DNA from: Paenibacillus glucanolyticus NBRC 15330
GTDB taxonomy: Bacteria; Bacillota; Bacilli; Paenibacillales; Paenibacillaceae
Direction of reading: 5' to 3'
Length of the DNA: 64,000 nucleotides
NCBI RefSeq assembly: GCF_004000885.1
Contig: NZ_BIMC01000008.1
Coordinates: 159,147-223,146 of the forward strand
Of this stretch, positions 16,861 to 25,476 are shown piece after piece; the first letter of the stretch is position 1; each line of letters starts with the position of its first letter. The notes beneath the pieces were generated by a model that did not search any database, was not told the origin of the DNA, and was given only the letters and a program-made list of their open reading frames with translations. A program made the position numbers and the translations under genes.

Positions 16861-17858
16861 TTGTCCGTTTCGGTTATGTAGCCATGTCCACGGTTGTGCA
16901 GAACGCTTCTCCCTCCAAGACAATGACCATGAAGAGTTTTACGAAGCTGGATGACCGTGAGGCCGGCATACACAAACTGGAGCGGATCGCGAACGAGAAT
17001 TTACATAATACCCTTCGGTTATTGAGACATAATCTGGCCCATGATATCAAGGTGTACCGTTTCTCGTCCAAGCTGATTCCGCTTGCCACGCACAATGATA
17101 TGCATGATTGGAACCCTTTCCCGGCGCTGAAGGAGGGCTTCCAGGCAATCGGGGAGTTTGTGAAGAAGCATGAGATGCGGGTGTCGTTTCATCCGGATCA
17201 TTTCACGGTGCTGAGCACGCCTCGACCTGAAGTGTTGATTAATTCCATTCGGGACCTGGAGTCACACGTCCATATGCTGAAGGCGATGGGGTTGCCTGCT
17301 TCCATGAAAAACAACATCCATATCGGCGGCGCCTACGGGGACAAGCCCAGCGCTTCAGCCCGATTCGTTGAGCACTTTCATGCGCTTGATCAGAGCATCA
17401 AGGAACGTCTGACACTTGAGAATGATGATAAAACCTTTACCGCACAGGAGACGCTGGCGGTATGCCAGCAGACCGGGCTGCCGATGGTGCTGGATATCCA
17501 TCATCAGTGGGTCAATAATGATGGTGAGGCGCCTTGGGAGCTGTGGCCGGCCATTCTCCGCACCTGGGAGACGCCGCTGGCTCAAGAAGGCTCTGAGCCG
17601 ATACAACCGCTGCCGCCGAAGATTCATGTGTCCAGTCCCAAAAGCCCTACAGATATCCGAAGCCATGCAGACGGGGTGGACGTTGTGCCTTTGCTGGCAT
17701 TTTTACGGAAGATTGCGGGCGCTACGCCGAAGGTGGACGTTATGATTGAAGCCAAGATGAAGGATGGCGCCTTGTTTGGTCTGATGAAGGATTTGGGAGA
17801 TTGTGCGGGAGAGGGTGTAACGATTCTGGACGGGGCCTCCATCGAAGTAAATGCCTAA
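16857..17858 (+). CDS. uvsE: UV DNA damage endonuclease
   Basis: 333 residues, the usual length. UvsE/UVDE nicks DNA just 5' of UV photoproducts and other distortions, an excision route independent of UvrABC. Evidence: RFGYVAMS at the N-terminus, LHNTLRLLRHN, YRFSSKLIPLATH, MRVSFHPDHFTVL, the LTLENDDKTF motif with metal-binding Glu, LPMVLDIHHQW, and IHVSSPK and VMIEAKMKD near the end: the TIM-barrel strands that carry the metal ligands. It overlaps the upstream 105-residue gene by four bases. In Bacillus this function belongs to the spore/UV resistance repertoire. A long stem-loop follows at 17958-18008. Confidence 0.95.
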   Translation: MIVRFGYVAMSTVVQNASPSKTMTMKSFTKLDDREAGIHKLERIANENLHNTLRLLRHNLAHDIKVYRFSSKLIPLATHNDMHDWNPFPALKEGFQAIGEFVKKHEMRVSFHPDHFTVLSTPRPEVLINSIRDLESHVHMLKAMGLPASMKNNIHIGGAYGDKPSASARFVEHFHALDQSIKERLTLENDDKTFTAQETLAVCQQTGLPMVLDIHHQWVNNDGEAPWELWPAILRTWETPLAQEGSEPIQPLPPKIHVSSPKSPTDIRSHADGVDVVPLLAFLRKIAGATPKVDVMIEAKMKDGALFGLMKDLGDCAGEGVTILDGASIEVNA

Positions 17859-17957
17859 AACCATAAGACGAACCTGTTATGACTTGCAAGTTGACGGATT
17901 TTGGGTTACGTTGGAAGTACGGAACACAGATTCTCCTCAAGCTATCGTATTGGATAA

Positions 17958-18010
17958 AAAAGTTCGTTCTCGCCAAGCATTCAGGTGCACAGCATAGGAC
18001 GGACTTTTAT
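17958..18010 (+). terminator. Probable terminator after uvsE
   Basis: The 13-base arms 17958-17970 and 17996-18008 pair completely, with two G-U pairs, around a 25-base loop; the right arm itself ends in TTTT. Confidence 0.55.
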
Positions 18011-18111
18011 TGAAATAGGGCGGATTTTTTGAGACGCTGCCCTTTCGTTCCCGTACTAATTGAATAGGATGTAGGGATTGCCAAAATCACTAGATTTATA
18101 TAGAAAGTAGA

Positions 18112-18984
18112 GTGAGCGCTTTGAATGAGAACGAAAAGATTCCTTATGTTGTCAGCAGTAAAAGCTACACCGCTGTAGCGATTAATTGTGCCGCGAAAGC
18201 GGGTGAATGGATTGAGAGCAAGCTGGGTACCGTGAAACAGCTCAGCACGAAGACGTCCGCGCAGGATATCGTAACCGAGGTGGACAAAGGTGCGGAGCAG
18301 ATGATCCGCAAGCTGATTCTGACCCATTTTCCAGACCATGCGATTCTTGGAGAGGAAGGGGTTGCTCCCGGCACCGAAGCCTATGCCAAGGCTTTGGATG
18401 ACGCAAAAGACGAAGAGTATCTCTGGATCATTGACCCTGTTGACGGAACGACGAATTACGTGCATGGATTCCCTTTTTACTCCGTGTCCATTGCACTGGC
18501 TCACCATGGCGAAGTCATCGTCGGTGTCATATATGACCCTTCCCGGGATGAATTGTTTGTTGCGGAAAAAGGAAAAGGAGCCTACGTTCACGGCAATCCT
18601 ACCTATGTCTCCAAGGAAGAGCAGTTATCGGACAGCTTGCTTGCCACAGGCTTTCCTCTTGACAGCACGGTCAACTTGCCGCTGAATATGGCAGAGCTTC
18701 AGGCGCTTTTGCCGAAGGTACGCAATGTGAGAGCCGGCGGTTCCGCCGCGCTTCATCTGGCTTATGTTGCGGCGGGCCGGCTCAGTGGATACTGGGAGCA
18801 CGGCTTGAGTGTCTGGGACGTTGCGGCGGGTGCCTTGCTGGTTCAGGAGTCCGGTGGCAAGGTGACTGATACGGAGGGGCGTCCTTACGATCTGTCGGTA
18901 CGTCATTTGGCAGCAACGAACGGGCTGATCCATCAGCGGTTTCTGGACACACTAAAAGATGCGGGCGAAGCGTCAGTCCGTTAA
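18112..18984 (+). CDS. suhB: Inositol monophosphatase family protein
   Basis: 290 residues from GTG 18112 (TTG 18121 is an alternative; GAAAG upstream fits the GTG). Lithium-sensitive, Mg-dependent phosphatases of this family act on inositol phosphates or related sugar phosphates such as PAP, NADP or histidinol phosphate. The metal motifs are all present: ILGEEG (about 77-82), WIIDPVDGTTNYVHG (about 104-118) and WDVAAGALLVQESGG (about 230-244). The substrate cannot be told from sequence; the symbol is given for the general SuhB/YktC-like type. It is a single gene with a 65-base gap to the next small gene, possibly co-transcribed. Confidence 0.88.
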   Translation: MSALNENEKIPYVVSSKSYTAVAINCAAKAGEWIESKLGTVKQLSTKTSAQDIVTEVDKGAEQMIRKLILTHFPDHAILGEEGVAPGTEAYAKALDDAKDEEYLWIIDPVDGTTNYVHGFPFYSVSIALAHHGEVIVGVIYDPSRDELFVAEKGKGAYVHGNPTYVSKEEQLSDSLLATGFPLDSTVNLPLNMAELQALLPKVRNVRAGGSAALHLAYVAAGRLSGYWEHGLSVWDVAAGALLVQESGGKVTDTEGRPYDLSVRHLAATNGLIHQRFLDTLKDAGEASVR

Positions 18985-19049
18985 CCCCTGGAACAAACAA
19001 AAGAAAATGCAGGTCACATACAACCGCTTGATAAAGGAGTATGCGTGCG

Positions 19050-19316
19050 ATGAATGAGAAATCAGATCAGAATTTGGAGCGCCAGCTCAGCGAGATGTTG
19101 ACGGAAGGTGAAATGCAGCAGAGGGACCGGGAGAAAGAGGAGCGCCGGCTTCTTTCTCCGAAATATGAGATCCGAATTCAGACCCAGCTCGATCCCATCG
19201 TGGAGGAGACCCAGAAATACCGCAGTATGGCTAAGGAAGTTGATGGCCGATACGATAAGTATATGGATAAGACGATCAAGAAGGATAAGCCTGAGGAATC
19301 AGGTGAAGATGTTTGA
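19050..19316 (+). CDS. Small charged hypothetical protein
   Basis: 88 residues, nearly all polar and charged (Glu, Lys, Arg, Asp), with no Cys or membrane segment; it is likely one or two long helices. I start at ATG 19050 because AAAGGAG lies 10 bases upstream; ATG 19041 is too close to that site. Short motifs such as LSEMLTEGEMQQRDREKEERR suggest a coiled-coil-like structure. It is followed by a strong terminator. I do not recognise the family. Confidence 0.68.
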   Translation: MNEKSDQNLERQLSEMLTEGEMQQRDREKEERRLLSPKYEIRIQTQLDPIVEETQKYRSMAKEVDGRYDKYMDKTIKKDKPEESGEDV

Positions 19317-19376
19317 CAGCGCTTCAGGAAACATTTGCTGTGAGAGTGCATAATATCACCATAGGTTGGCAAGCGG

Positions 19377-19415
19377 AGAATGGACAGCACTTGAGCGGCT
19401 GTCCATTCTTTTTTA
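19377..19415 (+). terminator. Terminator after the small charged protein
   Basis: A perfect 12-bp stem (19377-19388 with 19398-19409) is followed by TTTTTT. Confidence 0.92.
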
Positions 19416-19470
19416 TGATGGAGCGGGTCTCGTTCGGGTGTTTACAATTGACATGGATGGGGGAAGAGCG

Positions 19471-19818
19471 TTGCGAGTTCGGCTGAGGCTCAAGCTTAAG
19501 GCTTCACATATTGTTGCAGGACTTTCAGGTATGGGCTCCATATTGCTCTGGCTCATCCTTATTTTCTTCAATCCGTATACGGATGGCACGAACTTGAGTC
19601 CTGCCTTAAATACTTTTATCATGCTTTTTCTTCCCGGCTGTTTGGCACTTATCGCAGTGTTCTATTCGTACCGATTGCTGCTGCTGATTGCGTTTGGATG
19701 GTCCATACTGCCAAGCTTGTATCTGACGGGGACGCCCGGGATATTTGCTTGGTTTGGAGTTGCATCGTTAGGCTATTTGTTTGCTTATCTTCTGATGAAA
19801 CCACGATTAAGAAGCTGA
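19471..19818 (+). CDS. Small multi-pass membrane protein, unknown
   Basis: 115 residues from TTG 19471, chosen because GGGGGA sits 6 bases upstream; an in-frame start at 19366 would begin inside the preceding terminator. A basic N-terminus (VRLRLKLK) is followed by four hydrophobic segments (about 12-32, 44-62, 64-82, 88-107). No conserved catalytic motif is seen. It lies alone between the terminator and the GDSL esterase gene. The family is not recognised. The start codon is the least certain point. Confidence 0.58.
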   Translation: MRVRLRLKLKASHIVAGLSGMGSILLWLILIFFNPYTDGTNLSPALNTFIMLFLPGCLALIAVFYSYRLLLLIAFGWSILPSLYLTGTPGIFAWFGVASLGYLFAYLLMKPRLRS

Positions 19819-19892
19819 TGGCGGTACCATTCACAGGTTTGTGGTGGTAAAATAAGGCTGAATCAGATTTATGATGTTAAGGGAGTGATGGC

Positions 19893-21155
19893 ATGTTTAA
19901 ACCATGGAAAAAGGGGCTGGCCGCAGTAACCGGCACCTTGACGCTCGCGGTGGCACTGGTCGCACCGGGCGTTGCACCAGCTTTTGCCGATGATGTGACA
20001 GCCAAGAATACATATCGTATCGTAACACTGGGGGACTCGCTGACCGTTGGGTATGAGCCGGGTATGGATCTGAACAGCAAGCCCTATGGCTTTGTTGATC
20101 GGCTGTATGAGCAGGGATTGTTCTACGGTCGAACGGAAGCGACGAATTTGGGCATCGGCGGTTTGAAGACGGACGGGTTGAACCATTACGTCCAGGCCGT
20201 TGCAGATGAACGGGCCATTACAGCAGAGGAAATACAGCCCGGTCTCAGCAGCATTGACCCGCGCACCAAGCAGATTGGAGCAGAAGCAGCGAAAGCCAAG
20301 CCTGTCATCGCTGACGCAGATCTGATCACGATTACCATCGGCGGGAATGACATGATGAGTCTGGTCAGCACGGTGGGAACCCTAAGCGACGAGCAGTTGA
20401 AGGCCAAAATGCAGGAACTGTTCAAGCTGTACACGGACAATGTTTCGGCTGTAATTACCAATCTGCATACCATGAATCCGGATGCTGCGATTGTAGTGGC
20501 CGACCAGTACAATCCGGTACCGAAAATCGCGGACGAAGTCGCATACGCCAAACTGCTCGCATCATCCGGTGAATTCACGAAGCTGGTGGAAGGCGTGGCT
20601 GACGGATTTGCGAGTCAGGGCGTAGATATCAAAGTCGCCCATGTTGCCAAGAAGTTCGTGGGCTCTGAGCTGACGATGACCCATATCCTGAAAGATGATA
20701 TTCATCCGAACCAATACGGATATGAGACGATGGCCAGCGTGTTTGCAGAGACGATCTGGGGCAGCTATAAGAAACCCCCTGTTCAGGAGGTGGGGCAACC
20801 GATGCGCATCGTCGTGAAGGGACAGGAGCTGAATACACCGTTTAAGCCGATTCTTCGCGACAATCTGAACTACGTAGCTATTCAGGATATCGTGAATGCA
20901 GTTGGGGCAACTACAAAATGGGAAAATAAAACGTCCAGTGCAACGATCTCCTTCGGAGATCAGACCGTTGTGGTGAAGATCGGTGCCAAAACCGTTCAGG
21001 TCAACGGAAAGTCTGTACCGATTGATACACCAGCTTTCCTGCAAAAAGTAGGGAAGGAAGACAAAACCTACGTTCCACTCGCAGTGATTGCAACCGGTCT
21101 TGGTTTTGATGTTCAATACAGTTCCAAATTGCGTACGGCATTCATTAATTTGTAA
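19893..21155 (+). CDS. Secreted GDSL/SGNH esterase with C-terminal copper-amine-oxidase-like stalk domain
   Basis: 420 residues. A Sec signal peptide (basic KPWKKG, hydrophobic core 9-26, cleavage near AFA-DD at 32-33) is followed by an SGNH hydrolase: block I LGDSLTVGY with Ser49, block II LGIGG, block III TIGGNDMM, and block V DDIHP with Asp268 and His271. Residues about 300-420 form a copper-amine-oxidase N-terminal-like domain (LRDNLNYVAIQDIVNAVGA... and TYVPLAVIATGLGFDV), which in Paenibacillus and relatives serves as a stalk or binding module in exported proteins. It is probably an extracellular lipase or acyl esterase. The start has AAGGGAG upstream and a terminator follows the stop. 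The substrate is unknown. Confidence 0.92.
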   Translation: MFKPWKKGLAAVTGTLTLAVALVAPGVAPAFADDVTAKNTYRIVTLGDSLTVGYEPGMDLNSKPYGFVDRLYEQGLFYGRTEATNLGIGGLKTDGLNHYVQAVADERAITAEEIQPGLSSIDPRTKQIGAEAAKAKPVIADADLITITIGGNDMMSLVSTVGTLSDEQLKAKMQELFKLYTDNVSAVITNLHTMNPDAAIVVADQYNPVPKIADEVAYAKLLASSGEFTKLVEGVADGFASQGVDIKVAHVAKKFVGSELTMTHILKDDIHPNQYGYETMASVFAETIWGSYKKPPVQEVGQPMRIVVKGQELNTPFKPILRDNLNYVAIQDIVNAVGATTKWENKTSSATISFGDQTVVVKIGAKTVQVNGKSVPIDTPAFLQKVGKEDKTYVPLAVIATGLGFDVQYSSKLRTAFINL

Positions 21156-21171
21156 TATTCATGCGTAGAAT

Positions 21172-21209
21172 AGCTGGACCGACTGAATCAAGCCGGTTCA
21201 GCTTTTTTA
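21172..21209 (+). terminator. Terminator after the GDSL esterase
   Basis: AGCTGGACCG (21172-21181) pairs with CGGTTCAGCT (21194-21203), one G-U pair, followed by TTTTTT. Confidence 0.85.
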
Positions 21210-21288
21210 ATGGGAACTTTTTTGAGACATAGGATGAAGACGATCCGGCAGCAGTGTGATGTTATTCATATGAGTTCATTCAGGCCGG

Positions 21289-21396
21289 TGTTTCGTACTG
21301 ATTGGCGGCATGATTCCGATGTCGATCGCCATCGAGAAGACCGGGGCTGCCATGATCTCGGATATGCTGGTTCAGTCCCTGGGCAGTTATGGGTAG
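21289..21396 (+). pseudogene. Remnant of an SLC13/DASS-type anion permease
   Basis: A 35-codon stretch reads FVLIGGMIPMSIAIEKTGAA followed by MISDMLVQSLGSYG and a stop. The GGMIPMSIAIEKTGAA pattern is characteristic of the second half of SLC13-family (divalent anion/sodium symporter or related) permeases. No start codon with a ribosome site and no continuing frame exist on either side, so only a fragment is left; upstream bases may be the same gene in another frame. The rest of the 473-base gap between the GDSL and TetR genes has no supported gene. Confidence 0.6.
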
Positions 21397-21585
21397 AGGG
21401 GATATGGCGGCAGCTTAGGATGAAATGAGTGGACTGCTGGAATTGCAGCGTAACGCCTGGTAGAAAGATCTGAAATAAAGTGCTTAACCTCAGCTCGGGC
21501 TACCCGCTGGCCAGACACCGTTTTCTAAGTTTGAGCCGGAAATCTTCCGGTTCGCCTCTTGTTATTCGCCAGCCGATGTTTTATA

Positions 21586-21605
21586 TTGACATAATAGTAG
21601 GTCAA
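21586..21605. promoter_or_regulatory. Putative TetR operator, TTGAC-N10-GTCAA
   Basis: A 5-10-5 inverted repeat ending 24 bases before the TetR start codon. Its left arm is also part of a TTGACA -35-like box, so binding would block transcription. Short arms keep confidence moderate. Confidence 0.45.
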
Positions 21606-21629
21606 AAATAAAAGAGGTGAACGGAGAAG

Positions 21630-22358
21630 ATGACTCCACGCACGAAGGAGCAAAACGAAGAGATCCGGCTGCGGCGTCTGGCGCAAATTCGGAAAGCGGC
21701 TGCCGATGTTTTTTTGAATAAAGGACCTTTACTGGAAATCCGCGATGTAGCCGCACAGGCGGGACTCGGCTATGGCACGGTATATCATTATTACAGCAAT
21801 AAGGGCGATCTGCTCCACGATCTGCTGTGGGACGCGTTGGATCGGGCCGGGGAATGGCTGGAGGTTCCGATGGAAGCTCCACACGATTCAGATGCGGGGA
21901 TGGCACCGGCGGGTGGGCATTTCCGCTTGGCTGCTGCGGCGGATACCGGGAACTCGGCTGCCGCGGGTTCCCGAAGCGGAAGCCGTGTAACGGCCGCAGA
22001 GCTTGGCCCCGTCGCTGCCGCTGGTGTCCGGCTGCTGCAGCTTTGGGCGGAGGACCACGCCCTGTACCTGCTGCATAAGCTGGCCGGTGAGGGCTTTGCC
22101 GCGCTGCCTGAAGGGCGCTCGATCCCGCTCTTGGCTGCCTTTCGCCGGGAGGTGCTCACGCCGCTTGCCGCGCTGCTGAGAAGCGGGCATACGGCGGACG
22201 GGGCAGCCGCTTCCGGCGGAAACGCTGCGGAGCCGCAGGATCTGCTGCAGCACGCGGAGATGCTGCTGGCCGCCTTGGTCGGCTGCGCCTCGCTTTCGCT
22301 GCGCCGCGGAAAGCTGCACGAAGAGGCCAAGGATATCGCCCGGTTATTAAAATTATAA
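21630..22358 (+). CDS. TetR/AcrR-family transcriptional regulator
   Basis: 242 residues. Residues about 12-60 form the TetR DNA-binding domain (RKAAADVFLNKGPLLEIRDVAAQAGLGYGTVYHYYSNKGDLLHDLLWDAL, with the recognition helix near GLGYGTVYHYY). The C-terminal ligand domain is variable and unusually rich in Ala and Gly, with a low-complexity insert at about 88-130; the DNA there (21.9-22.3 kb) is visibly more GC-rich than its neighbours. GAGGTGAACGG precedes ATG 21630. The next gene is map, 27 bases on, but a regulator-target relation with this housekeeping gene is not implied. The inverted repeat upstream suggests autoregulation. Confidence 0.9.
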   Translation: MTPRTKEQNEEIRLRRLAQIRKAAADVFLNKGPLLEIRDVAAQAGLGYGTVYHYYSNKGDLLHDLLWDALDRAGEWLEVPMEAPHDSDAGMAPAGGHFRLAAAADTGNSAAAGSRSGSRVTAAELGPVAAAGVRLLQLWAEDHALYLLHKLAGEGFAALPEGRSIPLLAAFRREVLTPLAALLRSGHTADGAAASGGNAAEPQDLLQHAEMLLAALVGCASLSLRRGKLHEEAKDIARLLKL

Positions 22359-22385
22359 AATGGATAAGGAGCGAATAAACAAAAG

Positions 22386-23132
22386 ATGGTTATCTTAAAA
22401 TCACTTAGGGAAATCGAAGAGATGAAGCCGGCGAGCCAAATCGTTGCGGACTGCTACCGCGAGGTGACCAAGCTGATTGAGCCTGGGATCACCACCCGGG
22501 AGATCAATGACTTTGTTGCCAGACACATCACTAAGCTGGGCGGCAAGCAGTTTACGAAGGGGTACAACGGTTTCCCCGCCGAAACCTGCACTTCGGTGAA
22601 CGATGTGGTGGCCCACGGCATTCCTTCAAACCGGGTGCTTATGAATGGCGACTTGCTGAAGCTCGACATCGTCGTGGAATATGGCGGATGGTTCGGCGAT
22701 TCCTGCCATTGTTATGCGGTGGGCAATATCCGGCCGGAAGCGCAAAAATTAATGAAGGTGACCAAGGAATGCCTGGATCTGGGGATCGCCCGGGCTATCC
22801 CAGGGGGCCGGCTCGGTGACATAACGTCGGCGATACAACAGCATGCGGAAGCGAATGGGTATTCGGTCGTGCGTGATCTGCTGGCTCACGGGATCGGGCG
22901 GAGCCTGCACGAGGAGCCTAACTACGTGCATATCGGCGTAGCTGGCAAAGGCATCCGGCTAAAGGAAGGCATGGTGTTTACCATCGAACCGATGATCAAC
23001 GAAGGTACGTTCCATATCACGATTGACGACGATCAGTGGACGGCGAGAACGGCCGACGGCAAGTTGTCGGCGCAATATGAGCATACGATTGCAATTACGC
23101 CGGATGGACCACTGATTTTAACGGCCCAGTAA
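22386..23132 (+). CDS. map: Methionine aminopeptidase, type I
   Basis: 248 residues, the normal size of the short bacterial enzyme. It removes the initiator methionine from new proteins in the cytosol with two metal ions. The ligands appear in KLDIVVEYGGWFGDSC (two Asp), LAHGIGRSLHEEP (His), FTIEPMIN (Glu) and SAQYEHTIAIT (Glu). An AAGGAG site lies upstream of ATG 22386. The gene is not in the usual secY-adk-map ribosomal cluster, so it is probably a second copy, like the extra YflG-type enzyme of Bacillus. It follows the TetR gene by 27 bases. Confidence 0.94.
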   Translation: MVILKSLREIEEMKPASQIVADCYREVTKLIEPGITTREINDFVARHITKLGGKQFTKGYNGFPAETCTSVNDVVAHGIPSNRVLMNGDLLKLDIVVEYGGWFGDSCHCYAVGNIRPEAQKLMKVTKECLDLGIARAIPGGRLGDITSAIQQHAEANGYSVVRDLLAHGIGRSLHEEPNYVHIGVAGKGIRLKEGMVFTIEPMINEGTFHITIDDDQWTARTADGKLSAQYEHTIAITPDGPLILTAQ

Positions 23133-23643
23133 GAATGGAGGCGAACGGTCGCCTTAGGCGAAGTCGCCCATATTCGGAGTCCCGCGCGATGCCTGCGCGA
23201 TGGTAAAATGTCCCCGGGAAAGGGGGGAAGATCATCGTCCGTATGATGGATCGCTTGAATGCCGGGTTCTTGTCACTCGACAATGAAACGTCGCACAATG
23301 GTTTTAACTCCACATTCTCCTAAACGTATTCGATCTGTTGATAGACACAAAGGATTTCCCTTTTGCATCGAATCGGGGTGCAAAGTTCCAAGTAAATATC
23401 CGTTACAAAAGCCTCCATTCCGTCCGCTCGGACCCGTATGGGGGCATTTTGAATTTTGTCCCCCCGAAGCCACGCCCCCTGCAAACCCCAACGAGCTAGC
23501 AGGAAATTACATGCCCCGAGGCTAATACTTCCAGTTGAGACTTCGTACCTCATCGTAAAAATACGCATCATTTCCGTAGGAATGACTACGCTGGTTCCAT
23601 TTGATTGTTGATATGCTTGAAAAAGCCGGAGGTGCAAGGGCAG
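23133..23643. other. 511-base intergenic region
   Basis: Between map and the first sensor kinase I see no supported gene. Repeated GGCGA/TCGCC words just after map (23141-23172) could form small stems. The several open frames here lack ribosome sites and family resemblance. A promoter for the kinase operon must lie here, but I cannot place it with confidence. Confidence 0.5.
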
Positions 23644-25476
23644 ATGAAGAACCGCTTCAAAAATCCGCTAAGCCGCATGAATATTAAACAGCAGATGATT
23701 CTGCTGTTCCTGGTGCTGGTCATCCCGTTGTTTGCACTCAACGCCTACGGGAATTCCATGGCTGGTCAAATTCTGAAGCGCCATGTGACCAATGCCTATA
23801 TCGAGCTGAACAAACAGAATTTCAAGCTCATCAACCGGGACATTGAAACCGTTAACAAAGTAACCTCTACAGTCATTCAGAACTCGCAGATCCAGCAGCT
23901 CGGCACCTTTTCCGAGGGGAGTGTTCTGGAGCGGGTGAAGAACTATGAACGCCTTGAAAAGATGCTGTTTTCCTTCTCCCAGGAGACGGATGAGCGCGAA
24001 CCGGTTTATTACTCACTCTATGTGTATGACCCCGACAACAGTTACTTTTTTGCTCCTTATTACCCCGAACGCAGAAAAGCAGGCGTGTATTTCTTCTCGG
24101 ACGAGAATGAGAAGCCAGCTTGGTTTGATGAAGCCGTGGCGATGAAGGGCAACGGATATTTGCGGCGCATGGAGCATCTGTCACCCCCGGTGCAAGGACG
24201 CAAGGATCAAGAGACCCTAAGCTACGTAAGGGCCGTCAACAATATTTATCAGGGCGGAACCATCGGCGTTCTGGTTGTTACCAATCTGGATGCGCGGATC
24301 GGAGAGTCCTTATCAACGGTATCCATACCGGACGGGGAGCTCTATTTGACGGACTGGAACAACAATATTTTGACTTCATCGGTAAAAGGCTTGGCGGGGA
24401 CGCTTGAGCTGCCGCCCGAGGTTGATCCGGGCAGCTCTACCATGGGCGTCATGGACGTTATCACCTCGGATTTCATCTACGTCATCGATTATAACTATAT
24501 GCTTCAGCAGAAGCTGGTCTATAAGGTTCCTGTCAAAACGCTGCTCGCCCAGCAAAGCGAGATGAAGCGGGTCATCCAGGTCATCTCGATCGCTTATTTT
24601 GTTGTGGGCCTAATCATCGTCTTTTATTTCTGGCAGTCGTTGATGACACCGCTCCAGAAGCTGGCCCATTTTGTACGGCGCTATGAACCGGGGAACATTG
24701 TGCCGGAAACACCGTATCGGCGCAGAAAGGATGAGGTCAGTGTCCTGATCTCCACGATTTATGACATGGCCCGCCGATTGAATGATCTGATCCATTACAA
24801 ATACCGTATGGATTTGAAGCAGAAGGAGGCGCAATTGCAGCTTCTCTACCAGCAGATAAATCCTCATCTGCTGTACAACACGCTGGAGAGCATTTACTGG
24901 AAGAGCACGATGGAAGGGAATACGGAGTCTGCCGAAATGATCAAGGATCTGTCCAAATTGATGAAGATCAGTCTCAGCAGAGGCCGGGATCTCATTACGC
25001 TTGGGGAAGAGCTTGAGCATGCGGGGGCTTATATTAATCTCCAGCTGAATCGTTATGATTACCAGTTCGCGGTCCACTGGGAGGTTCCGGAGGATTTGCT
25101 GGTGAATCATGTGCCGAAGATTACGCTGCAGCCGCTGCTGGAGAATGCCATTATTCACGGCATTAAAAATATGGGCGAGGACGGAATCATCCGCATATCC
25201 GGTCATCTGGAGGATGGACACTGCCGGATTGTCATCGAGGACAACGGCTATCGTCCGGTCAATTACGAATCCATCCGCAGGCTGCTGTATGATGAAGCCC
25301 CGGATCATTCACTGGGCTATGGCATCCGCAATATCCATGAGCGGATTCAGCTGCATTATGGAAGTGGATACGGACTGCAATATGAACCAAGAGATGAAGG
25401 GGGGACCCGGGTGACCATTACGATCCCCCGGATGGAAGCAACAACCATTATCTTAAACGAACAGGAGGTCTCCTGA
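23644..25476 (+). CDS. YesM-type sensor histidine kinase (system A)
   Basis: 610 residues from ATG 23644 (GGAGGTGCAAGGG upstream; the frame is open from 23605). A first helix (about 13-33), a long extracellular sensor domain, a second helix (about 307-328) and a HAMP linker precede the kinase core. The phospho-acceptor is His408 in QINPHLLYNTLES; the N box is QPLLENAIIHGI. The usual G1 box DNGxG reads D533-N-G-Y-R537, so the second Gly is replaced by Arg; the later GYGIRNIHERI and GGTRVTITIP are normal. Such kinases sense carbohydrates or their binding proteins. It overlaps the response regulator by one base and opens a five-gene set with an ABC importer. Confidence 0.93.
   Translation: MKNRFKNPLSRMNIKQQMILLFLVLVIPLFALNAYGNSMAGQILKRHVTNAYIELNKQNFKLINRDIETVNKVTSTVIQNSQIQQLGTFSEGSVLERVKNYERLEKMLFSFSQETDEREPVYYSLYVYDPDNSYFFAPYYPERRKAGVYFFSDENEKPAWFDEAVAMKGNGYLRRMEHLSPPVQGRKDQETLSYVRAVNNIYQGGTIGVLVVTNLDARIGESLSTVSIPDGELYLTDWNNNILTSSVKGLAGTLELPPEVDPGSSTMGVMDVITSDFIYVIDYNYMLQQKLVYKVPVKTLLAQQSEMKRVIQVISIAYFVVGLIIVFYFWQSLMTPLQKLAHFVRRYEPGNIVPETPYRRRKDEVSVLISTIYDMARRLNDLIHYKYRMDLKQKEAQLQLLYQQINPHLLYNTLESIYWKSTMEGNTESAEMIKDLSKLMKISLSRGRDLITLGEELEHAGAYINLQLNRYDYQFAVHWEVPEDLLVNHVPKITLQPLLENAIIHGIKNMGEDGIIRISGHLEDGHCRIVIEDNGYRPVNYESIRRLLYDEAPDHSLGYGIRNIHERIQLHYGSGYGLQYEPRDEGGTRVTITIPRMEATTIILNEQEVS

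Noticed and set aside
23320..23637. 105-codon minus-strand frame in the gap before kinase A
   Set aside because: No ribosome site and no family pattern.
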